A stretch of 64,000 bases of DNA from Methylopila sp. M107 (GTDB lineage Bacteria > Pseudomonadota > Alphaproteobacteria > Rhizobiales > Methylopilaceae): positions 3,413,039 through 3,477,038 of the forward strand of contig NZ_ARWB01000001.1 in the NCBI RefSeq assembly GCF_000384475.1. The letters run 5' to 3'. The translations under genes and the position numbers were made by a program. Each line of letters starts with the position of its first letter. The stretch's first letter is position 1. Below, in pieces: positions 26,846-35,095 of the stretch. Below the pieces are notes generated by a model. The model searched no databases. It saw only the letters and a program-made list of their open reading frames with translations, and was not told where the DNA came from.

Positions 26846-27136
26846 TCACATCTTGATGGCTTCGAGGGAGCCCATGCCCTTCGGGGTCTTCATCGTGGTG
26901 CAGGTGCCCTTGGGCACGGCCTTCCATGCGTTGCCCTGATAGTCGGCCTTCGAGGTGCCCGCGCAGGTGGTGCCGGCGCCGGCGGCGCAGTCGTTCTGGC
27001 CCTTGAGCGCGACGCCGTAACACTTCTCCTTGCCGGCCATCTTGTCCTCGGCCGAGGCGGTCGATGCGAGCGAAACAGCGGACAGCGCGGCGAGCAGCGA
27101 GCCGGCGAGCGCGACGTTGACGGTGCGACGATGCAT
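26846..27136 (-). CDS. bufA: Bufferin-type precursor, DUF2282 (BufA)
   Basis: A 96-residue exported peptide: Sec signal peptide (residues 1-29, ending in STASA) followed by a mature part with four cysteines at 39, 50, 58 and 79, in the DUF2282 pattern [19 protein letters not shown] and VPKGTC. In the described bufferins these cysteines are modified by the MNIO and bind copper in the periplasm. An AGGAGA ribosome site lies at 27143-27148, 6 bases before the ATG. The gene is first in the operon and is followed by an inverted repeat, so it may be expressed more strongly than the modification enzymes. Confidence 0.9.
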   Translation of the reverse strand: MHRRTVNVALAGSLLAALSAVSLASTASAEDKMAGKEKCYGVALKGQNDCAAGAGTTCAGTSKADYQGNAWKAVPKGTCTTMKTPKGMGSLEAIKM

Positions 27137-27190
27137 GGTGTTTCTCCTGAAGCCTTCTGGCTGAGCCGTTCGTCGGCTCGTGACTGAGGC

Positions 27191-27216
27191 TTCGTCGCGG
27201 TCCCGGGGAATGTTAC
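27191..27216 (-). promoter_or_regulatory. Putative ECF (SigF-type) promoter of the buf operon
   Basis: Read on the minus strand the site is GTAACA, 16 bases, CGAA. It fits the GTAACC-N16-CGAA form described for Caulobacter SigF, and lies 55 bases upstream of the bufA start. The matching site on the other strand (27283-27308) has the same spacing. Confidence 0.72.
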
Positions 27217-27282
27217 GTACGATCACGCAATCACGCGTTCGTGAGAGTTCGGCGCGACGCAGTCTCCCGTCCGAGGGCGCGC

Positions 27283-27308
27283 GTAACGATCGTCCGCGCT
27301 TCCGCGTA
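27283..27308 (+). promoter_or_regulatory. Putative ECF (SigF-type) autoregulatory promoter of sigF-nrsF
   Basis: GTAACG, 16 bases, CGTA, ending 20 bases before the GTG start of the sigma factor. The -35 element and spacing equal those of the buf promoter on the other strand, which suggests that the sigma factor drives both its own gene pair and the buf operon. Confidence 0.65.
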
Positions 27309-27328
27309 AAGCCCATCAAGAGGTCCGT

Positions 27329-27880
27329 GTGAACGAGCGAGAACGGGATTGGACCCCGTGGATGAGAGCGGCGATCGCCGGCGACGCCGGCGCCTACCGG
27401 CGCCTGCTCGCGGCGCTCGCCCCGTTCATCCGGAGCGTCGCGCGAAGCCGCGCGGCGTCGTTCGGGCTCGTGGCTGCGGATGTCGAAGATGTGGTGCAGG
27501 AGACATTGCTCGCGATTCATCTGAAGCGCGGCACCTGGGATGACGGCCAGCCGGTCGGCCCCTGGGTCGCGGCGATCGCGCGCAACAAGCTGATCGACGC
27601 GCTGCGTCGGAAGGGCCGGCGGGTGCACGTGCCGGTCGACGACTTCGCCGACATTCTTCCGGCGGAGGAGAAGGACGAGGGGTTGGCCCCCGGCGAGGCC
27701 GAGAGGCTGATCTCGGTGCTGAAAGGTCGCCAGCACGCGGTGGTGAAGTCGATCTCGCTCGACGGCGCGGACATCGCCGAGACCGCCGAGCGGCTGAAGA
27801 TGAGCGAGGGCGCGGTGAGGGTCGCGCTGCACAGGGGTCTGGCTGCGCTCAGCCAGGCTTATAGGAGCTTCCGGGAATGA
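27329..27880 (+). CDS. sigF: ECF sigma factor, SigF type
   Basis: A 183-residue ECF sigma factor. Region 2 (about residues 22-90) contains [20 protein letters not shown] and [21 protein letters not shown], which binds the -10 element; region 4 (about 125-178) contains [23 protein letters not shown], a helix-turn-helix for the -35 element. These features fit the group paired with NrsF anti-sigma factors. GTG at 27329 was chosen over GTG 27327, which is out of frame. The stop overlaps the anti-sigma start (ATGA). Divergent from bufA. Confidence 0.9.
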   Translation: MNERERDWTPWMRAAIAGDAGAYRRLLAALAPFIRSVARSRAASFGLVAADVEDVVQETLLAIHLKRGTWDDGQPVGPWVAAIARNKLIDALRRKGRRVHVPVDDFADILPAEEKDEGLAPGEAERLISVLKGRQHAVVKSISLDGADIAETAERLKMSEGAVRVALHRGLAALSQAYRSFRE

Positions 27881-28515
27881 GGACCGACGACCTGATCAAC
27901 GCCATCGCCGCCGACGCCGGGACATCGCCCCGGCGGTTCGCGCCGGCGCTGTGGGCGGCGCTCGCGGTCTCGGCGGTCGCGGCCTGGTTTGTCGGCTGGA
28001 GCATGATGCCGCCGCGGCCTCCGGTCGATCCGGCCTTCGCTGCCGTGCGCTTTCCGATGAAGTTCGTGCTGACCGGCGCCTTCGGCGTGGCGGCGGCCGC
28101 GCTCGCCATGCGTCTCGCGACGCCGGGCGCGGCCTTGAGGCCCGCGCGCGGCGTGCTGTTCGCGGCGCTGGCGCTGCTCGCGGCGGCGGTTCTGGCCGAA
28201 CTTTACGTCACGCCGGGCGATCTCTGGGAAACGCGGATGGTCGGACAGAACTGGCTCGTCTGCCTGATCCACGTGCCGATCCTGTCCGCCATCCCGCTGG
28301 TTGTGACGTTGCTCGCTTTCCGGCGCGGCGCGCCCGGGTCGCCGACGCGTCTCGGGGCGGCGGCCGGCCTGCTCGCCGGCGCGGTCGGCGCGACGGTCTA
28401 CGCCGCGCACTGCCCGGACGACTCCCCGTTGTTCCTTGGGGTGTGGTACACCCTCGCCGTCGGCTTGGTGACCATCGTCGGCGCGGCGATCGGTTCGCGC
28501 ATTCTCAGGTGGTGA
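27877..28515 (+). CDS. nrsF: NrsF-type anti-sigma factor (DUF1109)
   Basis: A 212-residue membrane protein with a short cytoplasmic N-terminus and six hydrophobic helices. Two cysteines, C129 in [10 protein letters not shown] and C179 in [12 protein letters not shown], are in the family-conserved places; the spacing of 50 residues equals that of the cysteines reported as essential for metal sensing in Caulobacter NrsF. It holds the sigma factor inactive until envelope metal stress. Translationally coupled to sigF (ATGA). Confidence 0.9.
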   Translation: MRTDDLINAIAADAGTSPRRFAPALWAALAVSAVAAWFVGWSMMPPRPPVDPAFAAVRFPMKFVLTGAFGVAAAALAMRLATPGAALRPARGVLFAALALLAAAVLAELYVTPGDLWETRMVGQNWLVCLIHVPILSAIPLVVTLLAFRRGAPGSPTRLGAAAGLLAGAVGATVYAAHCPDDSPLFLGVWYTLAVGLVTIVGAAIGSRILRW

Positions 28516-28561
28516 GGCGCCGGACGGCGACCGCCTGACCGCGGCGACGCTGGAGGTCCAC

Positions 28562-28825
28562 ATGCTCCCGCCCTGGCTTCAGCCGTCGAAACCGAAGCGA
28601 CACGGCGAGCACGCCTTCGACCGCGATCCGGAGCGATCCGAAAAGGCGATCCACCTCGAACTCCTTGCGATCGGCATCGGCGCGGCGATCGTCTGGTTCG
28701 TCGTCGTCGCGTTCGTTTCGATCCTGTTCCAGTCGGTCTGGCCGATCGTCGTCGGCGTCGTTTTGGCCGCGGCGTTGCTCTGGGGCGTCCGCGCGATCTG
28801 GCGGAAACTGCAGCGCCGCGCATGA
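28562..28825 (+). CDS. Small membrane protein downstream of nrsF
   Basis: An 87-residue protein with a charged N-terminal third (residues 1-30, HGEHAFDRDPERSEK) and two hydrophobic helices (about 33-55 and 58-76) ending in a basic tail. No family is recognised. It lies 46 bases after nrsF on the same strand with a TGGAGG sequence before the ATG, so it may be part of the sigF-nrsF transcript. Function unknown. Confidence 0.6.
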   Translation: MLPPWLQPSKPKRHGEHAFDRDPERSEKAIHLELLAIGIGAAIVWFVVVAFVSILFQSVWPIVVGVVLAAALLWGVRAIWRKLQRRA

Positions 28826-28973
28826 CGTCCTGCTGCGTCCTGCGCCCGTTAACCCTCTGATACGCATTAACTTTGAGTCAAAACTTCGCGGCGAAATTGA
28901 CGCTTCGGCAGTGCCGCCGCGGCGCCTGTTCGGCTACATCGACCTCGACCAGAGATTGTCGGGGAGGCGCAAG

Positions 28974-29519
28974 ATGGGCTGGAAAGCGATGGCGATCGCA
29001 TTCGTCGCGAGCTTCGTCACGGTCTCGACCGCGAATGCAGGCTTCCTGGACTTCCTGTTCGGTCGCCGCGCTCCGGCCGCGGCGCAGCCAGTCGCGCAGC
29101 ATCCCGACGTCACGGTGACCAAGCCCCGCGTCAAGCGCGTGGCGAAGGCGGACGGACCGCGCAAGCCGAAGCAGATGCGGCTGGTCGCGCTCACCCCGAA
29201 GGACCAGCGCGCCCGGACCATCGATCCGATCGCCAATCCCGACTGGTACCTGACCGACCCGACCCTGCGGCGCGGCGACATTCTCGTGCTCGCCGACCGG
29301 GTGCTGGTGTTCAAGGGCGGGGAGATCGGCGCGCCGAAGAGCTACGTCTCGCTGAACGAGACGAGGCTCTACAACCGCAAGGAACGGCTGCTGATCGCCG
29401 AGATGACCAAGCAGCCGAACGAGCCGTTCCTGCTCGCCGACAAAGCCGGCCCGCGCCAGCCCCGCCTCCTGAAGTCCGCGAGCCTGCTCAGGCCGCTCGA
29501 GCTGCGATCCGGCCTCTGA
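28974..29519 (+). CDS. Exported hypothetical protein
   Basis: A 181-residue protein with a clear signal peptide (MGWKAMAIAFVASFVTVSTANA/G, cleavage near 22), a basic proline-rich linker (residues about 30-70) and a compact C-terminal domain from DPIANPDWYLTDPTLRRGDIL onwards. The latter resembles small uncharacterised periplasmic proteins of Hyphomicrobiales; I cannot name a family. ATG 28974 follows GGGGAGG at 28961-28967. Its 3' end overlaps the facing GNAT gene by 32 bases, an unusual tail-to-tail overlap. Confidence 0.7.
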   Translation: MGWKAMAIAFVASFVTVSTANAGFLDFLFGRRAPAAAQPVAQHPDVTVTKPRVKRVAKADGPRKPKQMRLVALTPKDQRARTIDPIANPDWYLTDPTLRRGDILVLADRVLVFKGGEIGAPKSYVSLNETRLYNRKERLLIAEMTKQPNEPFLLADKAGPRQPRLLKSASLLRPLELRSGL

Positions 29520-30039
29520 CGACCTTGCGCGGCGCGAACTCGACCACGCCCGTCGCGCGCACCTCGCCCGAGACGCCCGCAAGCGCGCCGGCCTGAAGCT
29601 CGAGCGCGAGGAAGCGCTCGCGCTCCACCGGTCCCGGCATGGCGAGGTCTTCGGTCGCCGCGCCCGAAAAGCCGAAGCGCTCGTAATAGGGCGCGTCGCC
29701 GACCAGAATCACGGCTTCGTGGCCGAGCTCGGCGGCCCGCGCCAGGCCGGCCTGCATCAGCGCCGAGCCGACGCCGCCTTCGCGAACGTCTTGCTCGACC
29801 GCGAGCGGTCCAAGCATAAGCGCGGGCCGCTCGGTTCCGACCGACACGTGCCAGAAACGCAGCGTGCCGATCATCCGGCCGGCCTCGTCCACCGCCTTGA
29901 GCGCGAGACCACGCGCAGGGACGCGGCCCTCGCGCAGACGCTCGCAGGTCTTGGTGAAACGAACCGGACCGAAGGCGCGGTCGAGCAGAGCCTCGCGGGC
30001 CCCGGCGTCAGCCGGAGCCTCGTCAAGAATGACGGCCAT
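29488..30039 (-). CDS. GNAT family N-acetyltransferase
   Basis: A 183-residue acetyltransferase of the YhbS-like branch. The acetyl-CoA loop is in LGPLAVEQDVREGGVGSALMQAGLARA (motif A, R/Q-X2-G-X-G/A as REGGVG), followed by AVILVGDAPYYERFGFSGA, the typical beta-5/alpha-4 segment. N-terminus has no signal. Substrate unknown. The convergent upstream neighbour overlaps its last 32 bases. Confidence 0.87.
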   Translation of the reverse strand: MAVILDEAPADAGAREALLDRAFGPVRFTKTCERLREGRVPARGLALKAVDEAGRMIGTLRFWHVSVGTERPALMLGPLAVEQDVREGGVGSALMQAGLARAAELGHEAVILVGDAPYYERFGFSGAATEDLAMPGPVERERFLALELQAGALAGVSGEVRATGVVEFAPRKVVRGRIAARAA

Positions 30040-30087
30040 GAAACCCTCCCGATGGGGTTAAGGCGAAATTCGACGATCTCCGCCGCC

Positions 30088-30172
30088 CGTCATGCCTGGA
30101 CTTGATCCGGGCATATATCCGACCGCCCGCGTCCGCGGGCGATGGATCGCCGGGTCAAGCTCGGCGATGACG
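30088..30172. repeat. Dispersed inverted repeat, family B
   Basis: Arms 30088-30120 (CGTCATGCCTGGACTTGATC...) and 30141-30172 (...GTCAAGCTCGGCGATGACG) pair imperfectly around a GC-rich mini-hairpin at 30123-30140. It lies between the ornithine decarboxylase stop and the GNAT start, both on the minus strand. Confidence 0.68.
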
Positions 30173-30206
30173 GTCTGGCGCTCTTGGACTGATCCCCTTT
30201 GAGGGC

Positions 30207-31364
30207 TCAGATGACGTGCGAAGCCAGCGGCGAGAAGCCGTTGAACGCGACCGCCGCATAGGTGGTCGTGTAGGCTCCGCAGGCCTCGATCAGAACCTTG
30301 TCGCCGATCGAAAGGCTGATCGGCAGCGGATAGGCGTTCTTCTCGTACATCACGTCGGCCGAATCGCAGGTCGGGCCGGCGAGCACGCACGGCGCGGTCG
30401 CATCCCCGTCATGGGCGGTGCGGATCGGGTACCGGATCGCCTCGTCCATCGTCTCGGCGAGGCCGCCGAACTTGCCGATGTCGAGATAGACCCAGCGGAT
30501 CTCGTCGGCCGAATCCGACTTCTTCGAGATCAGCACGACCTCCGCCTCGATCACGCCGGCGTCGCCGACCATGCCGCGGCCCGGCTCGATGATGGTCTCC
30601 GGGATGCGGTTGCCGAAGTGGGCCTTCAGGCTCTCGAAGATCGCGTTGCCGTAGGCGTCGACGGCGGGCACGTCCTTGAGGTAGCGGGTCGGGAAGCCGC
30701 CGCCGAGGTTCACCATCGACAGATAGATGCCGCGACGCTCGCACTCGGCGAAGATGCCGGCCGCGGAGGCCAGCGCCGCGTCCCACGCGCCGACATTGTT
30801 CTGCTGCGAACCGACATGGAACGACACGCCGTAGGCGGTGAGGCCACGGACATGGGCGTGCTCCAGCACGTCGGCGGCCATCTCGGGCACGCAGCCGAAC
30901 TTGCGCGACAGCGGCCACTCGGCGCCGGCGCCGTCGGCGAGGATGCGGCAGAACACGCGGGCGCCAGGCGCTGCGCGCTCGATCTTCTCGACCTCTTCGC
31001 GGCAGTCGACGGCGAACAGGCGGACGCCACGCGCGAAGGCGGCGGCGACGTCGCGCTCCTTCTTGATGGTGTTGCCGAACGAGATGCGGTCGGGGCTGAC
31101 GCCGGTCGCGAGCGCCATGTCGATCTCCACGACCGACGCGCAATCGAAGCACGAGCCGAGGTCGGCCAGCAGCTGCAGGATTTCCGGCGCCGGGTTCGCC
31201 TTGACGGCGTAGAACACGCGGGTGTCCGGAAGGGCGCGGGCGAACTTGGCGTAGTTCGCGCGCACGATCTCGCTGTCGACGACCATGATCGGGCCGTCGG
31301 TCTGGGCGTTCTGGAGGAAGCCTCGGAGGCGGTCGTTGTCGAGGGCGTCGAGGTGAGAGGTCAT
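30207..31364 (-). CDS. odc: Ornithine decarboxylase (fold type III)
   Basis: A 385-residue PLP enzyme of the alanine-racemase fold, of the eukaryotic-like ornithine/lysine decarboxylase family. The Schiff-base lysine is K55 in VFYAVKANP; HVGSQ, GGGFP and EPGRGMVGDAG bind PLP phosphate, and CDSADVMYE carries the catalytic cysteine and substrate aspartate. It makes putrescine from ornithine, feeding the homospermidine synthase at 22.9-24.3 kb. ATG 31364 is chosen since the family begins with the short MTSHL-type leader; an ATG two codons upstream also exists. A long non-coding leader precedes it. Confidence 0.93.
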   Translation of the reverse strand: MTSHLDALDNDRLRGFLQNAQTDGPIMVVDSEIVRANYAKFARALPDTRVFYAVKANPAPEILQLLADLGSCFDCASVVEIDMALATGVSPDRISFGNTIKKERDVAAAFARGVRLFAVDCREEVEKIERAAPGARVFCRILADGAGAEWPLSRKFGCVPEMAADVLEHAHVRGLTAYGVSFHVGSQQNNVGAWDAALASAAGIFAECERRGIYLSMVNLGGGFPTRYLKDVPAVDAYGNAIFESLKAHFGNRIPETIIEPGRGMVGDAGVIEAEVVLISKKSDSADEIRWVYLDIGKFGGLAETMDEAIRYPIRTAHDGDATAPCVLAGPTCDSADVMYEKNAYPLPISLSIGDKVLIEACGAYTTTYAAVAFNGFSPLASHVI

Positions 31365-31983
31365 GGCCATCAGTCCCAAGCACATTGTGTCGTGATGGAT
31401 CGTCGCTCTCCGGTTCCGCGCGGTGTGGAGACACGCGGATCGAAGGTTGCGTCGTTCCGTGGCCGCCTTCTTGCGAAGACGAACCGCTAAATCACGCCGT
31501 AGTCGCCACGATCCCCGGACACGGATGTCCGTTGCTTGGAACCGTCGCCACGCTTGGTCTGGGAGTTACCCGCGCCACGCGCCCGGCAAGGAAGTAGTCG
31601 CCTCTTTAGTGTCGCCGGCCTTTGGAGAGCCGACAGAGACCAAAAAAGCCCTCTACGTCGTTGCTTCACGTCGCGTCCGCCGCCGGAGAGGCGACTTAGA
31701 GCCGGTTGGGATTTCCGGCCATCGGGTTGCCCGGCGGGGAGTTCCCGCCAACCCGACACACGACACAGGCACGCACGAAATTGGGCAAGCGCGGAGATAA
31801 GTGCGTTCGCCCCTCCACGCAAGCGAAACCTTTGAATTGTGACAGTGTTTTTTCCTAACGGAATCTTAATCGGCCGGGGTCCGCCCGTTCCATCGCAGCC
31901 GCTTGCTCGAAATCGAGGCGGCGGCTACGACTCAAGCCGCCCGTCGACCACGGGACCCGCCCGATCTCAGCTTCCGGACAGTG
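31365..31983. other. Long untranslated region; possible odc leader RNA (speF-motif candidate)
   Basis: No gene is seen in these 619 bases between the divergent odc (minus) and the glucan gene (plus). In Alphaproteobacteria a large conserved RNA, the speF motif, lies upstream of ornithine decarboxylase genes. The region has the right place and length, lower GC than flanking genes and several local inverted repeats, but I cannot confirm the consensus by eye. The AT-rich pocket near 31840-31870 is a plausible promoter for the plus-strand gene. Confidence 0.35.
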
Positions 31984-33663
31984 ATGCCCGACACCGATTT
32001 CCAGACAGTCTCGCGCCGTCGCGCGCTCTTTCTCGCTTCCGGCGTCGCCGCCGCGGCGCTGCTGCGGTTGGATCCCGCTTCGGCCCAGCAGCAGCCGGCG
32101 CGCAGCTTCGGCTACGAGGACGTGCTGAAGCGCGCGCGCGAACTCGCCGGACGGCCTTATGAGGCGGCGCCCAAGCAACTGCCGCCGGAGCTGGAGAAGC
32201 TCACCTTCGACCAGTACCGCAACATCATCTTCCGCCCCGAAAAGGCGATGCTGGACGCCGGCGGCGGGCCGTTCCGGCTGCATCTGTTCCATCCGGGCTT
32301 CCTGTTCACCAAGACGATCGTGGTGAACGTCGTGCGCGACGGCATCGCGGCGTCTGTCCCGTATGCGAGCGCCATGTTCGACTATGGCGGCGTCAAGCTC
32401 GCGCGCCCGCTGCCGGTCGACCTCGGCTTCGGCGGCCTGAAGATCAACTATCCGCTCAACGACCCGCGCAGCTTCGACGAGCTGATCACCTTCATCGGGT
32501 CGAGCTATTTCCGCGTGCTCGGCCGCGGCGACGTCTATGGCCTGTCGGCGCGCGGCGCGACGGTCAACAACGGCGCGCCTCCCGGCGGCGAGGAGTTTCC
32601 GTTCTTCCGCGAGTTCTGGGTCGAGATGCCGGGCGCGAACGCCAATCGCGTCGTCATCTACTCCCTGATGGACAGCGAGTCGCTCACCGGCGCCTATCGG
32701 TTCGAGGTCTATCCGGGCGAGGAATCGGTGGTCGAGGTCTCGGCCACGATCGTGCCGCGCAAACCGATCGAGAAGCTCGGCATCGGGGCGCTGACCTCGA
32801 TGTTCTATTACAGCGAGCTCAACCGCGCGACCTTCACGGATTTCCGGCCGGAGCTGCATGATTCCGACGGCCTGCTGATCCGCACCGGGACGGGCGAATG
32901 GCTGTGGCGGCCGCTGGTCAATCCGGAGGGCCCGCCCGAGATCTCGCAGTTCTGGGACCGTGACCCGAAGGGCTTCGGCCTGATCCAGCGCGACCGCAAC
33001 TTCGATCACTACGAGGATCTGGAGCTCGGCTACGAGGCGCGCCCGAGCTACTGGATCGAGCCGCATGGCCAGTGGGGCGAGGGGCGCCTCGAACTCTTCG
33101 CCTTCAAGACCGCCGACGAGACCAATGACAACATCGTGCTGTCCTGGGTGCCCAAGGCGCCGGTCGAGCCAGGCAAGGAGCTCGCCTTCTCCTATCGCCT
33201 GACCTGCATGCCGGACGACCACGGCATCAACAAGGGCGGCCGCGTCGTGAACACGTTTACGGCCCCCGCCGCGGCGCTCGGCGCGGCGGAAGGCCCGGGG
33301 GAGGGGACACAGCGCTTCCTGATCGACTTCTCCGGCGGCGACCTGCCTTACTTCCTGAAGGACCCCGCCAAGGTGTCGGTGGTCGCGTCGGTGTCGTCCG
33401 GCGAACTCATCCGCAGCTTCCTGATGCTGAACCCGAAGATCCAGGGGTTCCGCGTCGGCCTCGACGTGCGGGCCGACAAGGGCCAGACGGTCGACATCCG
33501 CGCCTTCCTGAAGGCCGGCGACCGTGCGCTGACCGAAACCTGGACGCTGCCTTTCCGCCGGCTCGAGCCGCCCGCGCCGCCGCAGCCGCCGGCTCCGCAG
33601 CCGGAGCCAGTGGCGCAACCGGCGCCGGCCGCGCCTGCGTCGCCCGAGCCGCCGAAGCCGTAA
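31984..33663 (+). CDS. Periplasmic glucan biosynthesis protein (OpgG/OpgD family)
   Basis: A 559-residue periplasmic protein. A TAT signal is visible (SRRRALFLASGVAAAALL, residues about 10-28), as in OpgD. The MdoG domain follows: YEDVLKRARELAGRPY, FDQYRNIIFRPEKAM, FGGLKINYPLND, FIGSSYFRVLGRGDVYGLSARG, FYYSELNR and DSDGLLI are all characteristic. It acts in osmoregulated periplasmic glucan branching. The C-terminal 35 residues are a Pro/Ala/Glu-rich tail. A partner glucosyltransferase (opgH) is not in the window. ATG 31984 directly precedes the TAT motif. Confidence 0.93.
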   Translation: MPDTDFQTVSRRRALFLASGVAAAALLRLDPASAQQQPARSFGYEDVLKRARELAGRPYEAAPKQLPPELEKLTFDQYRNIIFRPEKAMLDAGGGPFRLHLFHPGFLFTKTIVVNVVRDGIAASVPYASAMFDYGGVKLARPLPVDLGFGGLKINYPLNDPRSFDELITFIGSSYFRVLGRGDVYGLSARGATVNNGAPPGGEEFPFFREFWVEMPGANANRVVIYSLMDSESLTGAYRFEVYPGEESVVEVSATIVPRKPIEKLGIGALTSMFYYSELNRATFTDFRPELHDSDGLLIRTGTGEWLWRPLVNPEGPPEISQFWDRDPKGFGLIQRDRNFDHYEDLELGYEARPSYWIEPHGQWGEGRLELFAFKTADETNDNIVLSWVPKAPVEPGKELAFSYRLTCMPDDHGINKGGRVVNTFTAPAAALGAAEGPGEGTQRFLIDFSGGDLPYFLKDPAKVSVVASVSSGELIRSFLMLNPKIQGFRVGLDVRADKGQTVDIRAFLKAGDRALTETWTLPFRRLEPPAPPQPPAPQPEPVAQPAPAAPASPEPPKP

Positions 33664-33668
33664 GGCGC

Positions 33669-33717
33669 GGCCCTCTCTGATCCTCCCCCGCTTCGCGGAG
33701 GAGGATCAGAGAGGGCC
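33669..33717. terminator. Perfect inverted repeat between convergent genes
   Basis: An 18-base perfect stem (33669-33686 with 33700-33717) and a 13-base loop lie between the stops of the glucan gene (33663) and modC (33721). There is no T tract, so it is a candidate bidirectional terminator or mRNA-end hairpin. The loop-proximal CCTCCCCCGCTTCGCGGAGGA block is shared with the repeat at 12434-12625. Confidence 0.72.
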
Positions 33718-33720
33718 GCC

Positions 33721-34791
33721 TCACCCCCGCGAGACCGCGACGCTCTTGATCAGCGCGTGCACCACCCGTCCGGGCGCAAGGCCGAGTTCGTCGGCGGCGC
33801 GACGGGTGATCTCGGACTTCAGCACCACCCCGCCGACGTCGACCAGCACGCTGGCGTAGGCGCCGTCGCCGCGGGCGATCTTGCGCACCACGCCCGGCAG
33901 GACGTTGCGCACCGACGAGCGCTGCGGCGGATCGAGCGCGAGCGCGACGTCGCGGGCGAGCAGACGAAGCCGCGCGGACGAGCCGAGCTCTCCGAGCAGC
34001 CCCGGCGCCCAGACGCGGTGGCGGCCGAGCGTCAGGCCGGTGAGTTCGTAGGCCTCGTCGATCTCGTCGATCCGGGCCTCGACGGTGACGCCGTCGAGGA
34101 AGCGGTCGCCGGCGCTTGCAAGCCCCGCCGCCGCGATCGCGCTCTCGACCGCGCCTTGCGCCGAGACCTTGCCGCCGTCCAGCACCACGAGCCGGTCGGC
34201 GAGCCGCCGGGCCTCCTCCAGCGCGTGGGTGACGTAGAGCACTGGAACCGGCGTCTCGGCGACGACCCGCTCCAGGAACGGCATGATCTCGGCCTTGCGC
34301 TCGGCGTCGAGCGCCGCCAGCGGCTCGTCGAACAGCAGCGCGCGGGGCCCGGACAGCAGCGCGCGCCCGATCGCGACGCGCTGGCGCTCGCCGCCCGACA
34401 GCGAGCGCGGGCGGCGCGCGAGCAGCGCGCCGATGCCGAGCGTCTCGACGACCTGGTCGAAGGCCGGCTCCGCAGTCTTCCGGCGCCTGCGCCCGAACAT
34501 CAGGTTCGAGCGCACCGAAAGATGCGGAAACAGCCGGCTGTCCTGAAACACGACGCCGATGCGCCGCTTGCGGGCGGGCAGGTCGATGCGCTTGGCGCGG
34601 TCGTAGAGCGTGTCCGGCCCGAGCGTGATGCGCCCGTCGTCGGGCCGCGCCAGACCCGCGACCGCCGCGACCAGCGTTGATTTTCCGGCGCCCGAGCGCC
34701 CAAGCACGGCGGTCACGCCCGGCGGCGCCTCGAACACGACGTCGAGCGTGAAGTCGCCCACGGGGCGGAGGATGTCGACCGAAAGCGTCAT
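33721..34791 (-). CDS. modC: Molybdate ABC transporter ATP-binding protein
   Basis: A 356-residue ATPase. Walker A is GRSGAGKST (residues 31-39), the Q-loop is VVFQDSRLFPHL, the ABC signature LSGGERQR, and Walker B ALLFDEPLAALD. A C-terminal TOBE (Mop-like) domain from about residue 285 (SARLRLLARDVAL, VLPGVVRKIA, VDVGGVVLKSEIT) would bind molybdate and tune transport. It is the last gene of a modAB-modC string but is separated from modB by 304 bases containing two dispersed repeats. Confidence 0.93.
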   Translation of the reverse strand: MTLSVDILRPVGDFTLDVVFEAPPGVTAVLGRSGAGKSTLVAAVAGLARPDDGRITLGPDTLYDRAKRIDLPARKRRIGVVFQDSRLFPHLSVRSNLMFGRRRRKTAEPAFDQVVETLGIGALLARRPRSLSGGERQRVAIGRALLSGPRALLFDEPLAALDAERKAEIMPFLERVVAETPVPVLYVTHALEEARRLADRLVVLDGGKVSAQGAVESAIAAAGLASAGDRFLDGVTVEARIDEIDEAYELTGLTLGRHRVWAPGLLGELGSSARLRLLARDVALALDPPQRSSVRNVLPGVVRKIARGDGAYASVLVDVGGVVLKSEITRRAADELGLAPGRVVHALIKSVAVSRG

Positions 34792-34801
34792 GACGACTTC
34801 T

Positions 34802-34830
34802 CTTGTCCCGGCCTCGAGCCGGGACCCAGA
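34802..34830. repeat. Single arm of repeat family A
   Basis: CTTGTCCCGGCCTCGAGCCG followed by GGACCCAGA; nearly identical to the arms at 10543-10568 and 10636-10661. Only one arm is seen, a few bases upstream of the modC start. Confidence 0.65.
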
Positions 34831-34876
34831 CGCGCGGCGGTTTGAGGGTCCGGAGCCGCTTCGCGTTGCTCGTGCT

Positions 34877-34973
34877 CGTCATGCCCGCGCGGCGGCGCGG
34901 GTATCCATGACTTGCTGGGAACCTGGAGCGCTACGCCGAAGTCGTGGATACCCGGCTTCCCCGGGCATGACGG
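34877..34973. repeat. Dispersed inverted repeat, family B
   Basis: Arms 34877-34913 (CGTCATGCCCG...GTATCCATGACTT) and 34939-34973 (AAGTCGTGGATACCCGG...CATGACGG) pair over most of their length. The GTGGATACCCG block is shared with 60281-60372. Confidence 0.75.
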
Positions 34974-35095
34974 ACGGATGAGACCGCGCGCGGTCGCGGC
35001 GAGCTTCAGCGACGCGATCCGAGCCATCCGGGAACGCCGCCAGTCCGGATCCCGGATCAAACCCTGGACAGAAAACGCTGAGCCCGCGGCGCCGC

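Larger units (their letters stand above)
34792..35095. other. Repeat-filled gap inside the mod gene string
   Basis: These 304 bases between the modB stop and modC start hold a family A arm (34802-34830) and a full family B inverted repeat (34877-34973). No gene is visible. Such a gap is odd because modB and modC are usually adjacent or overlapping. Confidence 0.6.
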
